From Bacillota bacterium (GTDB lineage Bacteria; Bacillota; Clostridia; Christensenellales; Aristaeellaceae): a stretch of 64,000 nucleotides of DNA. Of this stretch, positions 57,610 to 64,000 are shown piece by piece. Under the pieces are notes generated by a model. The model had not been told where the DNA came from. It did no database searches and saw only the letters and a list, made by a program, of their open reading frames with translations. The stretch is from positions 1 to 64,000 of the forward strand of contig JAEYOW010000056.1 of assembly GCA_023411375.1 (NCBI GenBank), in the 5' to 3' direction. Every line of letters begins with the position of its first letter. Position 1 is the stretch's first letter. Position numbers and translations under genes: made by a program.

Positions 57610-58659
57610 TTATTTTGCGCTTTTGATCGCCGTCCACATGGTGTTGTAGGCCAAGAGATAGTTGTCCTCAATGTCGTGGAAGAACTCGCAGCGGTCGATG
57701 GCGGTCTGGTCGGGGTTGATGACATGGTTGGAAATGTATTCGTCCCCGATCAATTGCACGGTTTCGGTGTTGGGGGTGGAGTACCAGATTTCATCAAAGT
57801 TCATTTTTGCCACGTCGGGACGGCACATAAAGTCGATAAACTTTTCCGCGTTTTCCTTGTTTTTGGCGCCCTTGGGGATCACCATGGTGTCCACCCAGAT
57901 ATTGCTGCCCTCTTCGGGAATGGCATAATCAAGATCCTCGTTCAGAGAAATGGCGTACATCGCGTCGCCGTTCCACATCAGTGCCAAAGCCGCCTCACCT
58001 GCGACCATCTTATCCTTGGTTTCGTCCACCTGATACGCCTTGACGATTCCGCGCTTCTTCTGGTCAATCAAAAGCTCCTTAGCGGCGTTCATTTCCAACG
58101 GGTCGCGGGTGTTCATGCTGTAGCCGAGATACTTCAGCGCCACGCCCATCGAGTCGCGGATGGAGTCCAGCATAAAGACGTTGTCCTTATACTTATCATC
58201 AAACAAAATGCTCCAGCTGGTCACGGGTTCATCCACCATGGTTTTGTTGTAGCAAATGCCCACGGTGCCCCACATGTACGGCACGGTATACTTTTCGTCG
58301 GGGTCGTAATACTGTCCTTTGAAATTTTTATCGATGTTTTGATAGTTGGGCACGTTATCCAGATTGATTTCCTCCAGAAGGCCCTCCGAGGCGAGACGCT
58401 CCACGCAGTAGTCGGAGGGAATCACCACGTCAAAGGAGGAGGGGGAGTTGCGCACCTGCACCATCATGTCCTCATTGGTGGTGAAGTAGGTCATGTTGAC
58501 GGTGATGCCGGTCTCCTGCTCAAAGAGCTTAATGGCGTCCGGGCTGATGTATTCCTCCCAGTTGTACACCGTTACCGAGCCGCCGTCCGCCAGCGCGGCG
58601 GCGGGCAGCACGGACAGAACCATAAGGCATGCGAGAACCAGAGAAAGGACCTTTTTCAT
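57610..58659 (-). CDS. potD: Spermidine/putrescine-binding protein
   Basis: The 349-residue extracellular binding protein has a signal peptide (MKKVLSLV, hydrophobic core, AAALADGG cleavage region) and the PotD start VTVYNWEEYISPDAIKLFEQETG. Polyamine-site features include SSFDVVIPSDYCVERL, the WGTVGICYNK segment and MWNGDAMYA. It captures spermidine or putrescine for the PotABC importer. The lipobox expected in Gram-positive bacteria is missing; the only early cysteine (residue 11) lies inside the hydrophobic core. It follows potC by 57 bases with TGGAGGG before the ATG and ends the operon. Confidence 0.95.
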   Translation of the reverse strand: MKKVLSLVLACLMVLSVLPAAALADGGSVTVYNWEEYISPDAIKLFEQETGITVNMTYFTTNEDMMVQVRNSPSSFDVVIPSDYCVERLASEGLLEEINLDNVPNYQNIDKNFKGQYYDPDEKYTVPYMWGTVGICYNKTMVDEPVTSWSILFDDKYKDNVFMLDSIRDSMGVALKYLGYSMNTRDPLEMNAAKELLIDQKKRGIVKAYQVDETKDKMVAGEAALALMWNGDAMYAISLNEDLDYAIPEEGSNIWVDTMVIPKGAKNKENAEKFIDFMCRPDVAKMNFDEIWYSTPNTETVQLIGDEYISNHVINPDQTAIDRCEFFHDIEDNYLLAYNTMWTAIKSAK

Positions 58660-58716
58660 TTTAGTTACCCTCCAATAATCGTTTGGTTATGGTTAAGGCG
58701 CTGCGCGCCGTGGCCG

Positions 58717-59502
58717 TCAGGCTTTTTTCAGCCCGCGATTGTCGCGGCTTGAACGCCGGTTTACAATCAGCAAAAGGATTAATAGCGACAGGAACATCAG
58801 CGCGCTCAGCGCGTTGAGCGTCGGCTCGATGCCGATGCGCGCCTTGGAATAGATGAGCGTGGACAGGTTTTGCACCATGGGGCTGGTGGTGAAGTAGCTG
58901 ATGACAAAATCGTCCAGCGACAGGGTGAACGCCAGCAACGCGCCCGTTACCACGCCCTCGCGCACCTCGGGTAAAATCACGTGCATCAGCGCGTAGGTGG
59001 GCGTCGCGCCCAGGTCCAGCGCCGCCTCGTAGGTGTGCTTGTTCATCTGCTTCAGCTTTGGCATGACGGATAAAATCACATACGGGGTATTGAAGGTGAT
59101 GTGCGCGAACAGCATCGTCACAAAGCCGCGCTCAATGCGGGAGAACGTGAACAGGATCATCAGCGAGATACCGGTCACGATATCCGGCATGGTCATGGGC
59201 AGATTGGTAATCGTCATCATCACGGACTGCGGGCGCTTCTTCATGGCGTGAATGCCGATGGCAGCCAGCGTGCCAAGAATGGTCGCCGCGATAGCCGCGA
59301 TGACCGCCACGGCGAGGGTGATATAAAGCGCCTTCATGATCGCCTCGTCGCGAAACAGCTCCTGATACCAGCGGAAGCTGAACCCTTCCCACTTGGCACG
59401 GCTTTTTCCGGCGTTGAAGGATTGCACGATCAGCACGGCGATGGGCAGGTAAAGGAACAGAAGCACCAGCGCAAGATAGAATTTCTTGATAAAACGCTTC
59501 AT
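58717..59502 (-). CDS. potC: Spermidine/putrescine ABC permease PotC
   Basis: The 261-residue permease has six membrane helices and the EAA motif YEAALDLGATPTYALMHVIL near residue 160. Residues YLPIAVLIVQSFN after the first helix are typical for PotC. It overlaps the potB gene by four bases (ATGA). With PotB it forms the membrane channel of the polyamine importer. Confidence 0.95.
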   Translation of the reverse strand: MKRFIKKFYLALVLLFLYLPIAVLIVQSFNAGKSRAKWEGFSFRWYQELFRDEAIMKALYITLAVAVIAAIAATILGTLAAIGIHAMKKRPQSVMMTITNLPMTMPDIVTGISLMILFTFSRIERGFVTMLFAHITFNTPYVILSVMPKLKQMNKHTYEAALDLGATPTYALMHVILPEVREGVVTGALLAFTLSLDDFVISYFTTSPMVQNLSTLIYSKARIGIEPTLNALSALMFLSLLILLLIVNRRSSRDNRGLKKA

Positions 59503-60491
59503 GCGATGCCTCCTCCTTCCCCTTCGGGATCGGCCTTGCGCAGGATGCCAAGGCTTACCAGAATCAGCAGCATCATTACCAGTGACAGCGCGCTGCCCAC
59601 GCCCCAGTCGTTTGCGGTGAGGAACATGCTCTCAATCAGGTCGCCAAACATCATGGTGTGCCCGCCGCCCAGGATGCGGGGAATGAAGAAGGTCGTTACC
59701 GAGGGCATGAACACCATCGTAATGCCGGAGATGATACCCGGCAGGCTCAGGGGCAGCGTCACCCTCGTAAACGTCCTGACGCCGTTGGCGCCAAGGTCCT
59801 GCGCGGCCTCCATCAGCTTGTAGTCCAGCTTGTTCAGCGACGTGTAAATAGGGAACACCATAAACGGCAGGAAGTTATACACCATTCCAAGCAGCACGGC
59901 ACCGTCGTTATACATCAGCTTGACGCCGCCGATGCCCAGCGCGCGCAGCATGGAGTTGATCAATCCCTGATCTTCCAGCAGCGACATCCACGCGATGGTG
60001 CGAAGCAGAAAGTTCATCCACATCGGAATGATAAACAGCACAACGATGGTGGAGCCGATCTTCATTTCCCGGTCGGCCATAAACAGCGCCGCCGGGTAGC
60101 CCAGAAACAGGCAGATCACCGTGCACCACAGAGCCATCCACAGGGAATAGAGCAGAATATCGATATTGACCGTGCCGCGCTGGATAAGCACCGCGTAGTC
60201 CGGACCCAGCTCCTCATACATCTTGTTGACGGAATAGTTGCTGTCCCAGAAATTGATGAAGTTATCCAGCGTAAAGGCGCCGGTTGCGGAGCTGGTAAAG
60301 GCATACCAGGCGATCAGCACGCAGGGGACGATCGTGAACAGGATCATCCACAGCGTGTAAGGCATGGCGAAGAACGAGCGCTTCACCCCGTGATTTCGCC
60401 TGACGGCCGCTACGCAAAGCACCGCGAACAGCGCCGCCGCCAGCCCGATCACCCAAAGCGCCCAGGAGGGCAGCTGAAGGGCCTGGTTCAT
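59499..60491 (-). CDS. potB: Spermidine/putrescine ABC permease PotB
   Basis: The 330-residue permease has six core membrane helices plus an extra N-terminal helix (about residues 8-28), making it about 45 residues longer than standard PotB. The EAA motif is LMEAAQDLGANGVRTFTRV near residue 230. It begins directly after the potA stop with GGGAGG inside the end of potA, and overlaps potC by four bases, so translation is coupled along the operon. Confidence 0.94.
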   Translation of the reverse strand: MNQALQLPSWALWVIGLAAALFAVLCVAAVRRNHGVKRSFFAMPYTLWMILFTIVPCVLIAWYAFTSSATGAFTLDNFINFWDSNYSVNKMYEELGPDYAVLIQRGTVNIDILLYSLWMALWCTVICLFLGYPAALFMADREMKIGSTIVVLFIIPMWMNFLLRTIAWMSLLEDQGLINSMLRALGIGGVKLMYNDGAVLLGMVYNFLPFMVFPIYTSLNKLDYKLMEAAQDLGANGVRTFTRVTLPLSLPGIISGITMVFMPSVTTFFIPRILGGGHTMMFGDLIESMFLTANDWGVGSALSLVMMLLILVSLGILRKADPEGEGGGIA

Positions 60492-61571
60492 TTACGCTTC
60501 GCCTCCCTCGTCTCCGCTCAGAGGCTCATCCATGGGCTTCATGATATGGATGTTGTAAGGCACGATGCTGAGCCCCACGAGGGTGCCCTGCGCCTGCATG
60601 ATAGTGGAGTGCACCTTAAACACCGTCTCGCCCGTATCAATCATCATTTCATAATGCACGCCCTTAAAGAGTACGCTCTTCACCACGCCGCTGATCTGCC
60701 CGATGTCCTCGCCCACAATCATGATATCCTCGGGGCGGATGACCACGTCCACGGGTGCGTTTTTGCCAAAGCCAGCGTCCACACAGGGAAAATCGTTGCC
60801 GCTGAAACGCACCAGCTCGTCGCGGAGCATGGTGCCGCGCAGGATGTTGCTCTCTCCGATGAAATCGGCCACAAAAGCGTTGGCGGGTTCGTCGTAAATG
60901 CGCTTTGGATCGCCGATTTGAAGAATATGCCCATCGCGCATGACAACGACTGTATCGCTCATGGTGAGGGCCTCCTCCTGGTCGTGCGTCACATAGATGA
61001 AGGTAATACCCAGGCGCTGCTGCATGCTTTTAAGCTCAAGCTGCATTTCCTTGCGCAACTTTAAGTCCAGCGCGCCAAGCGGCTCGTCCAGCAGCAAAAC
61101 CTCGGGTTCGTTAACCAGCGCGCGGGCGATGGCCACGCGCTGCTGCTGCCCGCCGGAAAGCGCGTCCACGCTGCGCTTTCCGTAACCGCGCAGGTTGACC
61201 AGATCCAGCATTCGGTCCACGCGTTTTTTGATCTCATCGCGCGGGGTTTTGGCAATTTTCAGGCCGAAGGCGATGTTATCCTGAACGTTTAAGTGGGGGA
61301 AGAGCGCGTATTTCTGAAACACCGTGTTGACGCGGCGCTTGTATGGCGGGATTTCGGTGATGTCCTTGCCTTCAAAATACACGGTTCCCTCGGTGGGATA
61401 CTCAAAACCGCCGATAATGCGCAGCGTGGTCGTCTTGCCGCAGCCGCTGGGCCCGAGCAAAGTGACGAACTCCTTCTTCCTTACATACAGGTCGATATTG
61501 CAAAGAACCTGGGTGCCGTCAAACTCCTTGGAAATACCCTTAAGGTCGATGAGGTGCTCTTGCTCAATCAT
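60492..61571 (-). CDS. potA: Spermidine/putrescine ABC ATPase PotA
   Basis: The 359-residue ATPase has Walker A GPSGCGKTT (near residue 40), Q-loop FQKYALFPHLNV, signature LSGGQQQRVAIARAL (near 138) and Walker B VLLLDEPLGALD, followed by the regulatory TOBE domain (about 270-340). It energises polyamine import by PotBC. It begins 62 bases after the XRE-cupin regulator and is joined to potB without a gap. Confidence 0.96.
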   Translation of the reverse strand: MIEQEHLIDLKGISKEFDGTQVLCNIDLYVRKKEFVTLLGPSGCGKTTTLRIIGGFEYPTEGTVYFEGKDITEIPPYKRRVNTVFQKYALFPHLNVQDNIAFGLKIAKTPRDEIKKRVDRMLDLVNLRGYGKRSVDALSGGQQQRVAIARALVNEPEVLLLDEPLGALDLKLRKEMQLELKSMQQRLGITFIYVTHDQEEALTMSDTVVVMRDGHILQIGDPKRIYDEPANAFVADFIGESNILRGTMLRDELVRFSGNDFPCVDAGFGKNAPVDVVIRPEDIMIVGEDIGQISGVVKSVLFKGVHYEMMIDTGETVFKVHSTIMQAQGTLVGLSIVPYNIHIMKPMDEPLSGDEGGEA

Positions 61572-61633
61572 GGGAGTGGCTCCTTATCATGAATGGAATA
61601 ATTCGACGCGCTCCGAAGGCGGAGGCCCCGGGT

Positions 61634-62173
61634 TTAAAAGCTTGGCGGAGTAGAAACCCACAGCACGGTCGCGGGATTTGCGCCCGTGTTTTCAAGGTAA
61701 TGCGTCGTGGCGGGATGCAGACAAAAGCTGGCGCCTTTTTTGACGACAAGGCTGCGTTTGCCCGCGATCAGCCTGACCTGTCCTTTCAGCACATAGCCGA
61801 ACTCCTCGCCCTCAATGGGCGGCATCACATGGCTTTTGCCGCCCGGCTGAAGCTCCAGCAAAATCGGCTCCATGCTGTTCTTCTGCGCGCCTGGCACCAG
61901 CCAGGTGATTTTGCGGCCATCCTCGGCGTCTTCCTTTTCAAACATGTCCTGCGGCGCGAATACCACCTTCTCCGCGCTGTCGTCTGAAAAAAACGCTTGA
62001 AGCGTAACGCCAAGACATTCCAGCATGTCCTTCAGGGTGGCGATGGAAGGGGAGGCCAGTTCTCGCTCCACCTGGGAAATAAAGCCCTTGCTGAGCTCGC
62101 AACGGTCCGCGAGCTCCTCCTGCGTAAGTCCGCGCTGAATGCGAAGCTCGCGCAGCTTTTCGCCGATTTCCAT
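61634..62173 (-). CDS. XRE-cupin regulator of the pot operon (PuuR-like)
   Basis: The 179-residue protein has an N-terminal XRE domain (residues 5-60; GLTQEELADRCELSKGFISQ) and a C-terminal cupin domain (about 105-175; EFGYVLKGQVRLIAGKRS, GASFCLHPATTHYLENTG). Such two-domain proteins, including PuuR, repress polyamine genes until a polyamine or derivative binds the cupin pocket. It is the first gene of the potABCD operon, downstream of repeated GAAGTTTA sequences that are probably its own binding sites. The ATG follows GGGGAGGCGATC. Confidence 0.92.
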   Translation of the reverse strand: MEIGEKLRELRIQRGLTQEELADRCELSKGFISQVERELASPSIATLKDMLECLGVTLQAFFSDDSAEKVVFAPQDMFEKEDAEDGRKITWLVPGAQKNSMEPILLELQPGGKSHVMPPIEGEEFGYVLKGQVRLIAGKRSLVVKKGASFCLHPATTHYLENTGANPATVLWVSTPPSF

Positions 62174-62190
62174 GCCTGATCGCCTCCCCG

Positions 62191-62237
62191 GAAGTTTAGT
62201 ATAGGTAATCTGCCCGAAGTTTAGAATAAGTAAACTT
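62191..62237 (-). promoter_or_regulatory. Repeated operator region of the XRE-cupin-pot operon
   Basis: Two direct repeats, GAAGTTTAGTATAGGTAA (62191-62208) and GAAGTTTAGAATAAGTAA (62216-62233), lie before the regulator gene. The second is part of a perfect inverted repeat AAGTTTA-N7-TAAACTT (62217-62237). On the minus strand TATACT (62203-62198) is a good -10 with a weak -35 inside the second repeat, so binding would block transcription. Confidence 0.65.
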
Positions 62238-62351
62238 TAAAACAGCATGTATTAAACCATAAAGGGGGTCGGCTGTCAATATCATTTTTCGCAAAATTGA
62301 ACAAAAATTTTTGCCTTTAAAAATATCAAGGTGAAAAAGATAAAAAACCGG

Positions 62352-62402
62352 TTGACAAACCCTGAAGTATTCGCTATAATGCAATAACTGGTATATACCA
62401 AT
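62352..62402 (+). promoter_or_regulatory. Consensus promoter with DasR/NagR-type operator
   Basis: TTGACA (62352-62357) and TATAAT (62375-62380), both perfect with a 17-base spacer, are followed at the start point by ACTGGTATATACCAAT (62387-62402), a near-perfect palindrome matching the dre/NagR-box pattern of GntR-HutC regulators of amino-sugar use. The adjacent GntR gene makes autoregulation likely. Confidence 0.75.
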
Positions 62403-62564
62403 TAGATATGATATATACATATAGCCATATTATACTACACAAGATTGTACGCTGGAGGGATGTATGGAAATTGTTCTGTAGGAATGGTTGTAAGACAGGC
62501 TTTTCATACGCTATAATATAGCTGGATTGCGACATGAAACGTATGAAAGTATGGTGAACGGCGT
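62403..62564 (+). other. Long leader with a second promoter and an inverted repeat
   Basis: Between the operator and the GntR start there are 162 bases. A GGAGGG sequence precedes short frames (ATG at 62460 and 62464) that stop after at most 18 codons. A second promoter, TTGTAA (62488-62493) with TATAAT (62512-62517) and an 18-base spacer, is flanked by the inverted repeat TTTCATACG (62502-62510) and CGTATGAAA (62540-62548), a candidate second operator. Confidence 0.45.
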
Positions 62565-63296
62565 ATGACAACCACTGGCAGGCCGGTTCCGGCGTATCGC
62601 ATGATCAAGGAGGATATCCTGCGCCAGATTGATCAGGGTGAGCTTTTGCCCGACCAGTGCCTGCTGTCCGAGCGGGATATGTGCCTGAAATACGGCATCA
62701 GCCGCATGACTGTGCGGCAGGCGATTAACGAGCTCGAAATGCAGGGCTATCTGTACCGCATTCAGGGGAAGGGCACGTTTGTCAGCAGCCGGAAGATGGA
62801 GCAGCCGCTAATAGGCATCACCGGCTTTTCGGACGATATGCGCAGCCGCGGCAAGGTTCCCGGCTCGCAGATGCTGGCGGCGGGCACGCGAGGCGCGGAT
62901 AAGACGCTCGCCAGCGCGCTGTCCGTGCCGCTGGGAAGCCAGGTAATTGAGCTTAAGCGGCTTCGGTTGGCTGATCACGTGCCGATGGCGCTGGAGGATG
63001 CTTATCTGAATTACGACCTGTGCAAGGACATCTTGAAATTTGACCTTTCAAACGCCTCGCTCTACCACATTTTGAAGGAAGAGCTTGGGCTGGAGCTGCG
63101 CAAGGGAAGACAGTATATGGAAGCGACGCTGACCGACGCTGCGCAGTCCAAACTGCTGGAGGTGCCGGAGGGCACGGTGGCGCTGGCCATTGAACGCCAT
63201 ATATCCACGGGGGATGGGACGCCGCTGGAGGTTGTGTATTCCGTATACCGCGGCGACCTGTTCCGGTTCTATATCGAGTTGGATGGGACCAAATAA
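62565..63296 (+). CDS. GntR/HutC-family regulator (NagR/DasR-like)
   Basis: The 243-residue protein has an N-terminal GntR winged helix (about 8-75; LLSERDMCLKYGISRMTVRQAINELEMQG split over two helices) and a C-terminal UTRA ligand domain (about 95-240; MALEDAYLNYDLC, EVVYSVYRGDLFRFYIEL). HutC-type members such as NagR, YvoA and DasR bind amino-sugar phosphates. The operator upstream fits this group. It precedes the gene of a sugar-binding lipoprotein by 155 bases and is probably its local regulator. The ribosome site is weak (GGTGAACGGCG). Confidence 0.92.
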   Translation: MTTTGRPVPAYRMIKEDILRQIDQGELLPDQCLLSERDMCLKYGISRMTVRQAINELEMQGYLYRIQGKGTFVSSRKMEQPLIGITGFSDDMRSRGKVPGSQMLAAGTRGADKTLASALSVPLGSQVIELKRLRLADHVPMALEDAYLNYDLCKDILKFDLSNASLYHILKEELGLELRKGRQYMEATLTDAAQSKLLEVPEGTVALAIERHISTGDGTPLEVVYSVYRGDLFRFYIELDGTK

Positions 63297-63451
63297 GCCC
63301 TGAGCAGGCTGTGTCTCATCCAGTGAGGGGAGTATCCAAGTACCTGGGGTTTCGTCGGCAATCAGTGCTGCGTGAGGGGCCGGCACGCGGGAGTGATGAA
63401 TGAGAGCCGGGTATGGAAGATAAATCATCATACAAAGAGGAGAGACACACC

Positions 63452-64000
63452 ATGAAAAGGATGCTCGCATGTTTCCTGACCCTTTCTTTGTGCATCTGCC
63501 TGCTTGGTTGCGCCAGCGCGTCCGGCGAGGAGACGATTACGGTAGCCCTTTGGGGCGACGACGCACGCAAGGCGGCCTTCCAGGAGCTTTTTGCCCCGCT
63601 GGAGGCGGAAAAGAACATCAAGATGGATGTTCAGGTTTATCCCGCGTCCGAATACGCGACCAAAATCCTGACCCAGATCGCGGGCGGCAGCGCGCCGGAC
63701 GTTGTTTGGCTGACGGAGCGTTATTATCCTCTTTTTGCGTCACAGGGCGTGCTGGCGGACCTGAACCCGCTGATGTCAGACGCGGCGTATAAATTTGAGG
63801 ACTATTCAGCATCGCTCGTTGGCAATTATCTTGTCGGCGGCAATCTGATGGCCGTTCCGTTTACGGCTAATCCCGTCGCGCTGTTCTACAACGCCTCCCT
63901 GTTCCAGGAAGCCGGGCTGGAAACGCCTTTGGAACTGTATCAAAAGGGCGAGTGGACGTTCGACCGGATGCTGGAATGCGCTAAGGCCATCACGGCGCTT
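63452..64000 (+). CDS. Sugar-binding lipoprotein of an ABC transporter (3' truncated)
   Basis: The first 183 codons of an SBP family 1 protein are present. The N-terminus is a lipoprotein signal with the lipobox LLGC (Cys20), unlike the three other binding proteins in this window. The mature part starts EETITVALWGDDARKAAF and contains SAPDVVWLTERYYP and the hinge AVPFTANPVALFYNASLF, typical of CUT1 binding proteins. AGAGGAGAG stands 7 bases before the ATG. With the NagR-type regulator upstream, an amino sugar or its oligomer is a likely ligand (inference). The permease genes should follow outside the window. Confidence 0.92.
   Translation, partial: MKRMLACFLTLSLCICLLGCASASGEETITVALWGDDARKAAFQELFAPLEAEKNIKMDVQVYPASEYATKILTQIAGGSAPDVVWLTERYYPLFASQGVLADLNPLMSDAAYKFEDYSASLVGNYLVGGNLMAVPFTANPVALFYNASLFQEAGLETPLELYQKGEWTFDRMLECAKAITAL

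Noticed and set aside
57382..58752. 456-codon open frame on the plus strand
   Set aside because: It is antisense to potD and the start of the diguanylate cyclase gene, has a histidine/valine-rich shadow composition and no family features.
59658..61064. 468-codon open frame on the plus strand
   Set aside because: It lies opposite potA and potB and has the histidine- and arginine-rich composition of a shadow frame.
1..64000. CRISPR arrays, transposases, rRNA and tRNA genes
   Set aside because: Reading both strands gave no regularly spaced repeats, no transposase or integrase motifs and no recognisable tRNA or rRNA sequence; a covariance scan would be needed to exclude very divergent RNAs.

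Overview
The window is chromosomal DNA of a GC-rich, anaerobic, Gram-positive member of the Bacillota, most likely a gut-associated Clostridia lineage (Christensenellales-like; this placement is inference). The evidence is an anaerobe-type hybrid cluster protein with rubredoxin and a mono-cluster ferredoxin, a class B sortase, KtrAB-type potassium uptake, a BlaI/M56 pair, many sigma-A-like promoters with strong AGGAGG ribosome sites, several TTG/GTG starts, and a large share of sugar ABC transporters with glycosidases. I saw no rRNA, tRNA, CRISPR array, phage module or intact insertion sequence.

Layout. 0-2.2 kb: end of a possible cupin gene, rubredoxin, hcp and ferredoxin (nitrosative/oxidative stress). 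2.5-6.8 kb: secreted SH3-domain protein, then a blaI-type repressor with a membrane M56 protease sensor. 6.9-9.6 kb: a TetR regulator and a PaaK-like adenylating enzyme under twin palindromic operators, divergent from a nitroreductase. 9.7-15.5 kb: sortase B, then a potassium module (membrane-anchored RCK-like protein, KtrB, KtrA, KdpD/KdpE-like two-component system). 15.7-22.2 kb: sugar ABC importer, small membrane protein and GH112 galactosyl-N-acetylhexosamine phosphorylase, with a convergent AraC regulator; this fits salvage of mucin or milk-type disaccharides. 22.4-23.6 kb: small proteins of unknown function in AT-rich DNA. 23.7-30.7 kb: a multi-PAS hybrid kinase, an HPt protein and a REC-GGDEF-EAL protein, overlapping by ATGA junctions. 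30.7-32.4 kb: esterase-like hydrolase and a membrane protein.

32.5-41.2 kb: glycosidase (GH5/GH42-like fold), second sugar ABC importer, and a divergent YesM/YesN-type two-component system that probably controls it. 41.2-43.1 kb: membrane-anchored methyltransferase and polysaccharide pyruvyl transferase. 43.4-49.3 kb: SIS-domain protein, metallo-beta-lactamase-fold protein with an N-terminal beta-rich domain, ROK kinase and a possible gene remnant, divergent from a GH3 glycosidase. 49.4-57.4 kb: Smr-less MutS2-like ATPase with a structured leader, GGGtGRT protein plus NifU-like scaffold, XRE-S24 regulator, ZIP metal transporter, YitT-family protein, and a diguanylate cyclase gene broken by an in-frame stop. 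57.6-62.2 kb: potABCD polyamine uptake with an XRE-cupin regulator. 62.3-64 kb: NagR/DasR-type GntR regulator with a strong operator, followed by a sugar-binding lipoprotein cut by the window edge.

Most of the window therefore serves carbohydrate scavenging (four solute-binding proteins, GH112, GH3, GH5-like, ROK and SIS proteins) coupled to dedicated regulators, next to potassium, polyamine, metal and c-di-GMP functions. The best leads for something undescribed are the SIS-MBL-ROK cassette, the KtrB operon with its membrane-tethered RCK-like partner, the PAS-kinase/HPt/REC-GGDEF-EAL relay, and the stop codon in the diguanylate cyclase gene.
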